Origin: DTU063 sp001512695
Lineage (GTDB): Bacteria > Bacillota > Thermosediminibacteria > Thermosediminibacterales > Tepidanaerobacteraceae
Length of the DNA stretch: 64,000 nucleotides
Direction: 5' to 3'
Assembly (NCBI GenBank): GCA_049658265.1
Contig: JBASOM010000021.1
Location: 14,420 to 78,419 of the forward strand
Positions within the stretch are counted from its first letter, which is position 1. Every line of letters begins with the position of its first letter. The position numbers and the translations under genes are program-made. This document shows, piece after piece, positions 52,013 to 61,170 of this stretch. The notes below the pieces were generated by a model. The model saw only the letters and a list, made by a program, of their open reading frames with translations, did not search any database and was not told where the DNA came from.

Positions 52013-52346
52013 AATGTACCACCCCACTATCTCCTTGTACCTCAACACTTATTTTTATAAGATTTTCACTTTCCTGTTCTACTTCCAGTCTCCTAATGAA
52101 AACAAAATCGTTAGATTTTAAGTCTTCTTCAACATACACGCCAATTCTAGCACGGACTTGATGGAAAGAAAGAGCCTTTAATTCCTCCATTTTTTCTTGT
52201 GCCAAAGCCGTAGCTGTCATTAATTCTTCGCTTTTTATGTTCGAGAATACACTTTGGGATAGTAAAGTGCTTAACGGAACAACAACTATGGCTAAAACAG
52301 TTACAGCCATAATTATTTCGATTAGAGTATAGCCTTTCTTGTCCAT
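51987..52346 (-). CDS. Type IV prepilin-like protein (PilV type)
   Basis: A 119-aa protein with a short leader MDKKG/YTLIEIIMA, one hydrophobic helix and a beta-rich tail. Tyr replaces the usual Phe at +1. GGGGAAAGG before ATG 52346. Probably a minor pilin. Confidence 0.78.
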   Translation of the reverse strand: MDKKGYTLIEIIMAVTVLAIVVVPLSTLLSQSVFSNIKSEELMTATALAQEKMEELKALSFHQVRARIGVYVEEDLKSNDFVFIRRLEVEQESENLIKISVEVQGDSGVVHFATYRGNY

Positions 52347-52412
52347 ACCTTTCCCCTCTGAAGCCATCACTTTTGCAATTGAAAAGGATGGGAACTTTGA
52401 TTGAAGATTGTG

Positions 52413-52892
52413 CTACGGAGGAGTGTCATCAATTCTTACCCTACCGGTAGCTACCGATACAATAACAAAAAGCGAGTCCTTGCCGTTTGTAATTGCGATG
52501 GTCCCGCCCCTGTTTGGGGCTCCTGTTGGATAAAACACTATCGTCTTATCGACCTCTGAATAGGTTGTCCAATCAAGATATACTCCCGGTGGCAGTTTGA
52601 TTCGTTTTCCCCGACTACCTGTCAATAGTTGATAATTATCTCTGTTATGTAAATCCAGCATTATTTTGTGCGAAACACCTTCGGTTATGGATTTATGCTG
52701 GGTTATTCGTATATTTTGAGCTAGTTCGTGGGCAGCGACTTGTAGTTTGTATCTAGCAAGAGTATTTTTAAAGTTAGGCACTGCTATAGTAGATAAAAGG
52801 CCGAGTATCGCTAATGCCATCATTACTTCAATTAAAGTAAAACCCTTGTTTGATTTATAGCATCCTTTGTGAATATCAAAATTAACGTTCAT
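52413..52892 (-). CDS. Type IV prepilin-like protein (GspH/FimT type)
   Basis: A 159-aa protein with SNKG/FTLIEVMMALAILG, a hydrophobic helix, then the GspH-like beta domain ending in VSVATGRVRID. The leader of about 17 residues is longer than in its neighbours. The nearest G-rich ribosome site is 15 bases from the ATG, so the start is uncertain. Confidence 0.8.
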   Translation of the reverse strand: MNVNFDIHKGCYKSNKGFTLIEVMMALAILGLLSTIAVPNFKNTLARYKLQVAAHELAQNIRITQHKSITEGVSHKIMLDLHNRDNYQLLTGSRGKRIKLPPGVYLDWTTYSEVDKTIVFYPTGAPNRGGTIAITNGKDSLFVIVSVATGRVRIDDTPP

Positions 52893-52912
52893 TGAGCTTT
52901 TGCGATGTCCCC

Positions 52913-54118
52913 CTAAAACAGATTATAGATTTCAAACATGGGCAAAATTACTGATATCACGATAAAAGAAATTATGACCGTCAATATTATAATAATCACC
53001 GGTTCAACTAGTGACATCATTCTTTCAAGCATGATATCCACATCGTTTTCATAAATAGCTGCAACCTTGTCCAACATATCTTCTAAAGTTCCTGATTCCT
53101 CACCTATTGCTATCATTTTTACCATGATTTGCGGAAACACCTTATAGCTTAAAAGCCCCGACAAATTATCCCCCTGTTTTAGACCGATCTTTATTTTTTG
53201 AACTTCCCTTTTTATGAAACGGTTTTTTGCTGTATTGCTGGCGATATCTAAGGCTTTTAATATGGGAATACCGCTTGCAATCAAGATGTTCAAAACTCTA
53301 ATAATTTTGCAGGCCTCATTTTTCGTAATTAATGGTCCAATAAAGGGAATTGACAACTTCAATTTATCCAGCTTATATGCTGATTCTTCAGATTTAGTGC
53401 ATTTCAAAATAACTGACAAGGATATCAAAAACAATGTCAAACTCGTTAAAACAATTTGCAGCATATGAGAATTTATCCAAATGAGCATTTGTGTCGCTAT
53501 TGGTAGTTTTACACCATATGAAGCAAACATATTTGCATAAACGGGCAGTACGTGTATTGTTAAGAAATTTACGACTCCGAATGATATTAGGCCCAATAAA
53601 ACAGGATATGTCATAGAGTTTTTTACCTTTTCATGTCGCATTGAAACATTAGAATAGTAATCCGACAGCGTTTTTAAAATAGCACCTAGGTTTCCGGATG
53701 CTTCTCCTGCTTCTATCATAGAGACAAAAACATCTGAATAAACATAAGGATAATTCCTCAAGGCATCTGCTAAAGAATAACCGCACTTTAGCTGCCAACA
53801 AATATCAGTATAGATACTATGTAAGTTTCTGTTTTTTGTTTGTCTCGCTATGAAGCTTAAACTTTCCAAAACACTTACCCCTGCATCAAGCATTGCACCG
53901 AATTGCCTGCAAAACACGGACAAATCCCTAGAGCTTGCCCTTTTGAAAAGGACTCTTATGATGTATGATAAACTATTTTCATTTATTTCTTTAATCTTAA
54001 TCGGTACCAGGCCTTGCGTTTTTATCCTTCTTGCCACTGAATGCTTACTTTCACTATTTAATATACCGCTAATCTCTTCTCCGTTTAAACTCTTACCCTT
54101 GTAAAAATATAATGCCAT
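52913..54118 (-). CDS. pilC: Type IV pilus/type II secretion membrane protein PilC
   Basis: A 401-aa GspF-family protein with two repeated domains (about 65-190 and 260-390), each with the FCRQFGAMLDAGVSVLESL or VLNILIASGIPILKAL pattern, and three membrane segments. It is the platform protein of the pilus motor. Eleven bases after pilB. Confidence 0.94.
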   Translation of the reverse strand: MALYFYKGKSLNGEEISGILNSESKHSVARRIKTQGLVPIKIKEINENSLSYIIRVLFKRASSRDLSVFCRQFGAMLDAGVSVLESLSFIARQTKNRNLHSIYTDICWQLKCGYSLADALRNYPYVYSDVFVSMIEAGEASGNLGAILKTLSDYYSNVSMRHEKVKNSMTYPVLLGLISFGVVNFLTIHVLPVYANMFASYGVKLPIATQMLIWINSHMLQIVLTSLTLFLISLSVILKCTKSEESAYKLDKLKLSIPFIGPLITKNEACKIIRVLNILIASGIPILKALDIASNTAKNRFIKREVQKIKIGLKQGDNLSGLLSYKVFPQIMVKMIAIGEESGTLEDMLDKVAAIYENDVDIMLERMMSLVEPVIIIILTVIISFIVISVILPMFEIYNLF

Positions 54119-54129
54119 AACATCAACCC

Positions 54130-55773
54130 TTAATACAGTAATGCCATTATTTCTTCAACAGTGGTGATGCCTTTTTTTACAAGCTCTATACCGTTTTGTT
54201 TGATATTTCTATAACCGAGTTTACGAGAAACTTTGTCAATTTGTTGCAATGGAGCCCGCCTTGAAATCAACTTTCGGTGCGCTGGATGTATATATACTAT
54301 TTCACCTATTACCGTGCGGCCACTGTAACCTGTTTGATTGCAATAATTACAGCCCCTACCATTATATAGTTTAAGGTCCTTGCTTTTTGTCCCAATGAAA
54401 GTTCTTTCGCTCTCCGAAGCAAGGTGTTTTTCTTTACATTGGGGACATATTTTTCGAACTAATCTTTGAGCGATTATGCCTACTAGGCAAGAGGCTAAAA
54501 GATAAGACTCAACCCCCATGTCCAGAAGGCGGACGATTGCACCTGATGCACTATTTGTATGTAAGGTTGAAAAAACCAAGTGACCGGTTAGAGCTGCCCT
54601 AATAGCTATATTAGCAGTTTCTTGATCCCTTATTTCTCCTACCATGATGATATTGGGGTCTTGTCTCAAGATAGCCCGTAAGCCATTAGCAAAACTTAAT
54701 CCTATTTGGGGATTTATTTGCACTTGATTTATCCCGGGTAAGGCAAATTCTATAGGGTCTTCAAGGGTAATAATATTTTTATTCGGCTTATTAATGTAAT
54801 TTAACATCGAGTATAAAGTAGTAGTTTTACCGCTACCAGTTGGGCCGCAGACCAGAATCATACCGTGAGGATAGCCAAGCATTTTATATATGCTGTTTGT
54901 TTGGTTTTCATTAAAACCCAACTGCTCTAAACTGAGTAGAAATCTGTCTCGGTTTAACAATCGGAGTACTGCTTTTTCCCCATTTATAGTAGGGATCGTA
55001 GACACTCTAATATCAACAATGTGGTTATCTACTGTGAGTTTAAAGCTCCCATCCTGAGAGAATCTTTTTTTGGTGATGTCAAGGCCAGACATTATTTTTA
55101 TACGAGTAATGATGGGTTGATGCAGGGCTTTGTTGATGAGCATTATTTGCACAAGCTCACCGTCTAGCCTGTACCTGATGCGAACATTTTTTTCCATAGG
55201 TTCAATATGAATATCACTAGCATTTTTCTTAACCGCTTGCTGTATTATTGTATTGACGAGCTTAATTATGGGTGCCTTTTCTGCTACTTCCAAGGCATCG
55301 TCAACGACTTCATGATTATCTTCCCTGATACTATAAACAGTAGAATCAGCATGAAGTTTATAATAAATATCTATGGCTTTTTGGATTTCTTTTTTGCTAG
55401 CTATAACAACCTGTATATTATAATTAGTTGCTAGCTTGATATCATCAATTGCAAAGATATTGAAAGGGTCACTTAGCGCTAAGAACAAGGTGTTTCCATC
55501 TTTTTTAATAGGTAATGCCAAGTGCTTTCTAGCCAAATACTCCGGCACTAGCCGTATCACATCAGGACTAATATAAAGCTTATTTAAATTAACACTTGGC
55601 ACGCCAGCGGTAATAGCTAGAATTTCAGCCATTTTAGTTTCTGTGATAAAACCCTCGTCAATTAATACTTCGTCCAATCTTTTGTCTGTTTTAACTTGAA
55701 TTTCTTTAATCTTTTCTAAGTCATTTTTTGTCAGGTAGTTTTCCTTTATCAAATAGTCTTCAAGGCTTTTCAT
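54130..55773 (-). CDS. pilB: Type IV pilus assembly ATPase PilB
   Basis: A 547-aa GspE-family motor ATPase. MshEN N-domain (about 1-140), then Walker A GPTGSGKTTTLYS near residue 308, Asp box and Walker B LRQDPNIIMVGEIRD, His box TGHLVFSTLHTN, and a C-terminal tetracysteine (CPQC...CNYC). It extends pili. First gene of the pil operon. ATG 55773 is 14 bases from GGGGAG; a GTG five codons earlier lacks room for a ribosome site. Confidence 0.94.
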   Translation of the reverse strand: MKSLEDYLIKENYLTKNDLEKIKEIQVKTDKRLDEVLIDEGFITETKMAEILAITAGVPSVNLNKLYISPDVIRLVPEYLARKHLALPIKKDGNTLFLALSDPFNIFAIDDIKLATNYNIQVVIASKKEIQKAIDIYYKLHADSTVYSIREDNHEVVDDALEVAEKAPIIKLVNTIIQQAVKKNASDIHIEPMEKNVRIRYRLDGELVQIMLINKALHQPIITRIKIMSGLDITKKRFSQDGSFKLTVDNHIVDIRVSTIPTINGEKAVLRLLNRDRFLLSLEQLGFNENQTNSIYKMLGYPHGMILVCGPTGSGKTTTLYSMLNYINKPNKNIITLEDPIEFALPGINQVQINPQIGLSFANGLRAILRQDPNIIMVGEIRDQETANIAIRAALTGHLVFSTLHTNSASGAIVRLLDMGVESYLLASCLVGIIAQRLVRKICPQCKEKHLASESERTFIGTKSKDLKLYNGRGCNYCNQTGYSGRTVIGEIVYIHPAHRKLISRRAPLQQIDKVSRKLGYRNIKQNGIELVKKGITTVEEIMALLY

Positions 55774-55857
55774 AAGTCGTAAGATCACTCCCCGAACATG
55801 TATATACTACTATTCGTCAATTTTCGGGAAAATCCTTCATATTTTGACAGGGAAAAA

Positions 55858-55882
55858 TAAAAAAGCCTTACTGGCTTTTTTT
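55858..55882 (-). terminator. Terminator after the 72-aa gene
   Basis: AAAAAGCC / GGCTTTTT stem with a 5-base loop and T runs, overlapping the stop codon at 55868. Confidence 0.8.
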
Positions 55883-56086
55883 CATAAAATACAATCTCAT
55901 GTGTGATATCTCTTTATCGGGCGAAAAACCAACTTCCATTAGACAGTAATTGTTTAAATGGGGGTTTTTCTGCTTTAAATCCTTTACTATCTTTTTTAAT
56001 TCATTGATTACAATACAGGGTTTATGCAGGTTGATTGCCAAAAACCTGGGCATTTCCCTATTTATTGTCAACAATTCCACCGACAT
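55868..56086 (-). CDS. 72-aa hypothetical protein
   Basis: A small protein with no membrane segment and a mildly basic centre (IVINELKKIVKDLKQKNPHL). I do not recognise it. GGAGG nine bases before ATG; a GTG two codons later is also well placed. It lies downstream of yqeG and ends at a strong terminator, so it is probably cotranscribed with yqeG. Confidence 0.6.
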   Translation of the reverse strand: MSVELLTINREMPRFLAINLHKPCIVINELKKIVKDLKQKNPHLNNYCLMEVGFSPDKEISHMRLYFMKKSQ

Positions 56087-56105
56087 CTCCCCTAACCTCC
56101 ACTAC

Positions 56106-56618
56106 TCAATCAAGAGTTATCAGCTTTTTGTTCTCTAATATTTTTATAATCCGTCTTTCCATCAGTCTCATTATTCTCGTCCAATAAAGTTCTCTGCTGC
56201 TGATTGGTTTTACTAAAATAGCATAAAGGCCCATTCGTTTTGCACCAAAAACATCGGTAAATATTTGATCTCCTATGACCGCAGTTTGTTCAGGCTGTGT
56301 ACCCATTATATCCATGCCTTTTTTAAAAGCACTTTTAAAGGGTTTATAGGATCCGAATACGGCGGGAATTCCTAATAGTTCCGAACAACGTTTTATGCGC
56401 TTGTATTTGTTGTTAGATATGATGCAAAGGGAAAAGCCTTCTTTTAAGCAGTATTGTGTCCAACCTATCAATTTTTCTTCGACATGCTTTGAATCCCAGG
56501 GAAGCAGAGTATTGTCAAGATCAACTAATATCCCTTTGATATTTTTTTCCTTGATGGAATCTAAATCCAATTTGTAAATACTTTCTAAATATAAATCCGG
56601 GCAAAATAATTTCAGCAT
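56106..56618 (-). CDS. yqeG: YqeG family HAD phosphatase
   Basis: A 170-aa HAD-superfamily protein. GILVDLDNTLLPWDS is motif I, IISNNK motif II, and VIGDQIFTDVFGAKRMG motif IV. Family members are HAD-IIIA phosphatases close to phosphatidylglycerophosphate phosphatase. AAGAGG before ATG. Confidence 0.93.
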   Translation of the reverse strand: MLKLFCPDLYLESIYKLDLDSIKEKNIKGILVDLDNTLLPWDSKHVEEKLIGWTQYCLKEGFSLCIISNNKYKRIKRCSELLGIPAVFGSYKPFKSAFKKGMDIMGTQPEQTAVIGDQIFTDVFGAKRMGLYAILVKPISSRELYWTRIMRLMERRIIKILENKKLITLD

Positions 56619-56673
56619 GATTCGCCTCTTCTTACAAAGTTTTTGCGTAAATATATATTAAATAATTAACAGC

Positions 56674-57393
56674 TTATTTGCAACCCTCAGAATGCAGCTC
56701 CTTGCACAGTTTTTTTATTGCTCTCTTTTCTATTCTTGATACGTATGACCTTGAAATTCCAAGCAGCTTGGCTATTTCTCTCTGGGTTTTAGTGGCCCCG
56801 TTTATAAGGCCATATCGCAGTTCTATGACTTTTCGCTCCCGGCATTTTAATGCTGTCCTGATTTTTTCGTAGAGTTTTTCCTGTTGAAATTTTTTTGATA
56901 TTTCGTTGGCAACCGCATCAGATTCAGTCCCCAATACGTCAATGAGAGAAATTTCATTGCCTTCTTTATCTATACCGATAGGGTCTTGTAGTGAAACCTC
57001 TGCTTTGACCTTCTTTGTCGATCTTAAATTCATAAGTATTTCATTCTCGATGCAGCGAGCTGCATAAGTGGCAAGGCGGCTGCCCTTATCTTGATTAAAA
57101 GTAGTAATGGCCTTTATAAGGCCGATTGTTCCTATGGATATTAAATCATCCATGTCTTCCCCGGTGCTTGCGAACTTTTTCACTATATGGGCAACCAATC
57201 TCAAATTGTGTTCAATCAGGATGTTTCTGGCTTCTTCGCTCCCTTCATAGAATAGGTTTAAATACTTCTCCTCTTCTTCCGGGCTGAGAGGCTTGGGAAA
57301 TGTTGTAGAGCTAGTTATAAATGCCAACCATGTCAATATCTCTTTAAAAAATAAAACACCCAAAGTCACCAGGACTGACAGGGCATTTTCCAT
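56674..57393 (-). CDS. sigK: Sporulation sigma factor K (pro-SigK)
   Basis: A 239-aa sigma factor. The N-terminal hydrophobic pro-sequence (about residues 1-25, LSVLVTLGVLFFKEIL) is the part removed by SpoIVFB. IEHNLRLVAHIVKKFASTGEDMDDLISIGTIGLIKA is region 2, and SRSYVSRIEKRAIKKL region 4.2. It directs late mother-cell genes. The coding sequence is uninterrupted, so no skin-like element is inserted. GGGGAGG before ATG. Confidence 0.96.
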   Translation of the reverse strand: MENALSVLVTLGVLFFKEILTWLAFITSSTTFPKPLSPEEEEKYLNLFYEGSEEARNILIEHNLRLVAHIVKKFASTGEDMDDLISIGTIGLIKAITTFNQDKGSRLATYAARCIENEILMNLRSTKKVKAEVSLQDPIGIDKEGNEISLIDVLGTESDAVANEISKKFQQEKLYEKIRTALKCRERKVIELRYGLINGATKTQREIAKLLGISRSYVSRIEKRAIKKLCKELHSEGCK

Positions 57394-57457
57394 TTTAGCA
57401 CCTCCCCTGTGCGGTACCTATAATATATGACTTTGAGTCAGAAAATGTGCATGTTAT

Positions 57458-59047
57458 TTAGTTTTCTGTCAAAGAAGTGATTTGGCACACTATTTCCTTG
57501 AAAACTGTAGCTGCTTTAAGAGAGCCGGAACCGCCATGCTCCGCAAATACACATATTATAAGTTCCGGTTTCTCCGCTGGATAATAACCGACAAACCAGG
57601 CATGGGGACTGCCGTTTGCAGTTTCGGCGGTGCCTGTTTTCCCGCCAATACTGTGATTCTTGTAAGGGTTGGCTCTAAAGCCGGTACCATACTTCGTCGC
57701 ATCTTCTAATGCTTCCCTTACCCTTTGAGCGGTTTCAGGTGACAGTACATTATCTTTTGGGGACTGAAAACCTAAATTCTTGTGGATGTTTCCGGCACTA
57801 TCCCTTATGTGTTTGACAAGCACAGGTCTTTTAAAAACACCATCATTAACTATCGTCAATAAAAGTTGCGCTGCCTGAATAGGTGTTATACCAATCGCCC
57901 CTTGACCTATTGAAATATTGCCTATGTCTTGGTAATATACTTCTCCATCTTTAGGGATATTGCCGGGTTTTTCTTCAGGCAAGCCTATGCGTGTCTTTTC
58001 GCCTAAACCTAAAAGCCTTGCATATTTAAGAATTTTATCTTCACCTAAACGCATACCTAATTGAATAAAAACCGAATTACAGGAATAGGCTAGGGCGCTT
58101 TTTAAGGTTAGTTCTCCATGGCCCCCTTCATCGTAACTGGAGCATTTAAAAATATTGCCTCCAACCTGCTCAAAACCTTTACAGTAAAAAACCTCATTTA
58201 AATCTGCCAGTTTTTCTTCAAGGGCTGCAGCTAATATTACTATTTTAAATATCGAACCGGGAGTATAACTTTCAACGGCCCGATTAATAAGCGGGGCATC
58301 TTCATGATTTAAATACTCTTCCAGTTTATATTGTTTATAATTGGGCCTGCTGGCCATGGCAAGTACTTCGCCGGAATTTGTATCAAGTATGACAACTGCC
58401 CCCTTATAAATGCTTTCATCCATTATATCTTCAACGATTTTTTGAATTTTCCTATCGATAGTCAGCTTTATTCCCCAGGCTTCCGTCATAGGTTTTTGTA
58501 ATGCTATACCGCCAATAGGTTGACCCAATCCATCCCTAATTACATAATATCTTTTTATGTCACTTTCAAGAAAACTGTTAAAAGTTTTTTCAATCCCGGT
58601 TTGGCCCTGAAAGCCTACTACATGAGTAGCCAAAGCGTCAGGACCGTATCTCATTTCTTTGTTGTAAATGGCGATACCGGGAGTTCTACCTTTAAGATCG
58701 TATACGATTTGGGAGTTTTCCGGTGTCAACTGAATAGTTTCTATCTCGCTTGAATCTACTGAATCTAAAATATCATTTTCCACCAGTAGCTGTTTTTCTT
58801 GTGCTGATAACCAATTGGGTGCGATGACGGCAAAACTTGCAATAAAACTACCCGTCAGGGATTTTCCCTTTGTGTCATATATGCCTCCTCTTAGTTTATC
58901 AACCAATGGGCCGGTTTTTTGCATAAAAGCGGCTTCTGCTAGAAACGGGCCTTTTACTATTTGAATGTAAAAAAGTCTAAATAATAAAATTATACTCATG
59001 GTAGAAATTATGAAGGTCAATAAATACATACGCTTATTCGTTCCCAC
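57458..59047 (-). CDS. Penicillin-binding protein transpeptidase (class B)
   Basis: A 529-aa class B PBP: N-terminal anchor (8-28), dimerisation domain, then transpeptidase with SxxK in TPGSIFKIV, SxN in YSCNSVF and KTG in GGKTGTAE. Closest in character to SpoVD/PbpA-type elongation PBPs; no PASTA domain is seen. It lies upstream of sigK and downstream of mltG. GTG start with a modest GGGTGA. Confidence 0.88.
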   Translation of the reverse strand: MGTNKRMYLLTFIISTMSIILLFRLFYIQIVKGPFLAEAAFMQKTGPLVDKLRGGIYDTKGKSLTGSFIASFAVIAPNWLSAQEKQLLVENDILDSVDSSEIETIQLTPENSQIVYDLKGRTPGIAIYNKEMRYGPDALATHVVGFQGQTGIEKTFNSFLESDIKRYYVIRDGLGQPIGGIALQKPMTEAWGIKLTIDRKIQKIVEDIMDESIYKGAVVILDTNSGEVLAMASRPNYKQYKLEEYLNHEDAPLINRAVESYTPGSIFKIVILAAALEEKLADLNEVFYCKGFEQVGGNIFKCSSYDEGGHGELTLKSALAYSCNSVFIQLGMRLGEDKILKYARLLGLGEKTRIGLPEEKPGNIPKDGEVYYQDIGNISIGQGAIGITPIQAAQLLLTIVNDGVFKRPVLVKHIRDSAGNIHKNLGFQSPKDNVLSPETAQRVREALEDATKYGTGFRANPYKNHSIGGKTGTAETANGSPHAWFVGYYPAEKPELIICVFAEHGGSGSLKAATVFKEIVCQITSLTEN

Positions 59048-59097
59048 TTAATTCACCCATGAGTATAATGCCCTTAAAATGGATTTTTATTCCTATA

Positions 59098-60180
59098 TTA
59101 TTTTTGACTTTCTATCATTCTTTGAGCTTTAAGATGTTCTTGATAGGTTACGTTAAATATGTGACTCCCATCTCCTTTGGCTACAAAATACAGATAATCA
59201 ACCTTTGCGGGATTCGCCACTGCTAACATTGAAGAAAGACCGGGCGCCCCTATTGGGCCAGGCGGTAAATGGCTGACTTTATATGTATTGTAAGGAGAAT
59301 CAACCTCGAGATCTTCTAGAGACAGTTCTTCCTTATGTTCACCTAATGCATAGGCCACCGTTGCACAGGATTGCAGTGGCATTCCTATGTTCAGTCTGTT
59401 GTGAAAAACCCCTGCTATTATTGGTCTTTCCCTTTCCAGTTTGGCCTCAGCTTCAACTATAGAAGCCAATGTTACAACTTGATAAGTAGAAAGCTCGATT
59501 TTGTTTTCTTTTATGACACTATCAACTTTATTAAAATACACATCCTGAAAGCGATTCAACAGTATATCTATGTAGAACTCGGGATTCTTGCCCGGTGGCA
59601 TAAGGTAAGTATCGGGAAATAGGAAACCTTCTAAAGTTGCATTTGGAGGAAAATCCTTCAAGAAAGTATACTTATTTTTGTATTTGTCTATGTCAAGTGA
59701 TTTAATGAAATCTTCTTCGGCAACCAAGCCTTTTTCACTAAAAATAGCAGCTATAGTATTAACTGTACTGCCTTCTGGAATTGTCACTTTTATATCCTCA
59801 TTGATCATTTCTCCTTTCACCAGTTTATCGAGGATTTCTTCCGGTGACATTGAAGGGCTCAGAAAATATTTGCCTGCCTTTATTCTATTATCCTGCCCCT
59901 CAAGCTTCGCATATAAAATGAAGGCAAATTGATTTTTTATCATGCCATGCTCCTGCATCTTCGCTGCCAGTTGCTTTGCAGTAATGCCGCTTTCAACCTC
60001 AAATTCAACAAGGATTGTATCGGCTGCATTTTTAGGGGAAAGCATACTTTGATACCACTTTAAAGCTAAAACCGGTATTATTGCTATAATAACAATAGTT
60101 AATACAATTTTTTTCCTGTCTTTTATGTATTTTACCGCACTGCTTTCAATAAAGCGATGGTAGAGGTATTTAATGTTCAA
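59098..60180 (-). CDS. mltG: Endolytic murein transglycosylase MltG
   Basis: A 360-aa YceG-like protein with one N-terminal membrane segment (about 26-44), a LysM-like domain (about 60-110) and the catalytic part with ASIVEAEA (catalytic Glu), AGVFHNRLNIGMPLQS, LPPGPIGAPGLSS. It cuts nascent glycan strands and sets their length. TTG start after AGAGG. Confidence 0.94.
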   Translation of the reverse strand: MNIKYLYHRFIESSAVKYIKDRKKIVLTIVIIAIIPVLALKWYQSMLSPKNAADTILVEFEVESGITAKQLAAKMQEHGMIKNQFAFILYAKLEGQDNRIKAGKYFLSPSMSPEEILDKLVKGEMINEDIKVTIPEGSTVNTIAAIFSEKGLVAEEDFIKSLDIDKYKNKYTFLKDFPPNATLEGFLFPDTYLMPPGKNPEFYIDILLNRFQDVYFNKVDSVIKENKIELSTYQVVTLASIVEAEAKLERERPIIAGVFHNRLNIGMPLQSCATVAYALGEHKEELSLEDLEVDSPYNTYKVSHLPPGPIGAPGLSSMLAVANPAKVDYLYFVAKGDGSHIFNVTYQEHLKAQRMIESQK

Positions 60181-60199
60181 AATGATTACACCTCTTTTG

Positions 60200-60748
60200 C
60201 TATTCTTTTTTGAAGAAATCCTTAAGGCTTGTCCTTTGTATAAAATGATACAATGGAATCCCTAAGGCCGCTACCGATATGAGCTGACCTATGCCAATAT
60301 ATAAAACTGTTATCCAATAGGGAACATTATAGATGATGGATAAATAATAAGATATACCAAATGCATTTAGAACAATAGGTGGAAGCGAACCTGATACGGG
60401 CCCGGGCATTTTAGCTGTGATACATGCTGCTATCAATGTGATTAAGCTACCAAAATATATATCCCATGGCCCCATACCCCCCAAAATATTGGCGAGTAAG
60501 CAGCCTATAAAAAGCCCGGGGATAGCAGCCGATTCAACTAGGGGTAGCAATGTTAAAGCTTCAGAAACCCTTATTTGAATTACACCATAACTTATGGGCT
60601 TAAACAAGTAGGTAATTAGTGTATATATAGTTGCAATCACCGCTGCTCTCGCAATATAATTTATTTTGTTTCTCTCTGTTATTTTCAATTGGCCAAATAT
60701 ATAACCCAGGAGTAAAAGGGTTACCGCAAATAAAACAGCGAAAATCAT
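60200..60748 (-). CDS. queT: QueT-family transporter
   Basis: A 182-aa membrane protein with about five or six segments. GVIQIRVSEALTLLPLVESAAIPGLFIGCLLANI is the QueT/DUF988 signature. QueT is the substrate-specificity subunit of an ECF transporter for queuosine precursors. No preQ1 riboswitch was found upstream. Confidence 0.9.
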   Translation of the reverse strand: MIFAVLFAVTLLLLGYIFGQLKITERNKINYIARAAVIATIYTLITYLFKPISYGVIQIRVSEALTLLPLVESAAIPGLFIGCLLANILGGMGPWDIYFGSLITLIAACITAKMPGPVSGSLPPIVLNAFGISYYLSIIYNVPYWITVLYIGIGQLISVAALGIPLYHFIQRTSLKDFFKKE

Positions 60749-60784
60749 GGTAATCTTCCTTTTTTTCTATTTCCATCATATTCT

Positions 60785-60813
60785 AGTTTAACCTTACTGA
60801 TTGAACTAGTCAA
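60785..60813 (-). promoter_or_regulatory. Possible sigma-A promoter of queT
   Basis: TTGACT and TAAACT with a 17-base spacer, 37 bases upstream of queT. A CTAGTT/AACTAG inverted repeat overlaps it. Confidence 0.45.
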
Positions 60814-60824
60814 ACATTTTGCTA

Positions 60825-60853
60825 TTGACTTTAGTTAGATTATACTATATATT
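60825..60853 (+). promoter_or_regulatory. Sigma-A promoter of the Mn2+ riboswitch-ATPase unit
   Basis: TTGACT and TATATT separated by 17 bases, about 40 bases before the aptamer. It is divergent from the queT promoter. Confidence 0.6.
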
Positions 60854-60895
60854 TTTTAACGTAGACAATTAATTGAATACATATCAGAGTTTTCA

Positions 60896-60987
60896 ATTAA
60901 AGGGGAGTAGTCATTTTGATAAAGTCACCATCACGGCTTTTCAGCCTGGCTTTATCATTCAGTTTTACTGAAGACAAGACCTTTAAT
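60896..60987 (+). ncRNA. Mn2+ (yybP-ykoY) riboswitch aptamer
   Basis: The sequence has the yybP-ykoY hallmarks: AAAGGGGAGTAG at the 5' side, GTCACCATCACGGC in the middle and ACTGAAGACAAGACCTTT at the 3' side. P1 is ATTAAAGG (60896-60903) with CCTTTAAT (60980-60987). The P1 3' strand is also the 5' strand of the terminator, so Mn2+ binding should favour readthrough. Confidence 0.93.
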
Positions 60988-61021
60988 ATAATTTCGTATG
61001 ATTATATTAAAGGTTTTTTTA
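60980..61021 (+). terminator. Riboswitch-controlled terminator
   Basis: CCTTTAATATAAT / ATTATATTAAAGG, perfect 13-bp stem with an 8-base loop and TTTTTTT. It overlaps the riboswitch P1 strand and precedes the ATPase by about 150 bases; that stretch holds no gene. Confidence 0.9.
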
Positions 61022-61170
61022 TTATAAGCACAGATACAAACCTTAATCTTTCCTGTATAGACAGATTAGGGAACTTATATTTATAATAAGTGTATAAGGT
61101 GGTGATATGCTTTAAATAAAATGCTTTAATCTTCATATACTACTAGTACTAAATATGAGGAGGGTATTTG

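Noticed and set aside
60749..60830. Possible preQ1 riboswitch upstream of queT
   Set aside because: The preQ1-I sequence hallmarks are absent; only a CTAGTT/AACTAG repeat overlapping a promoter is seen.
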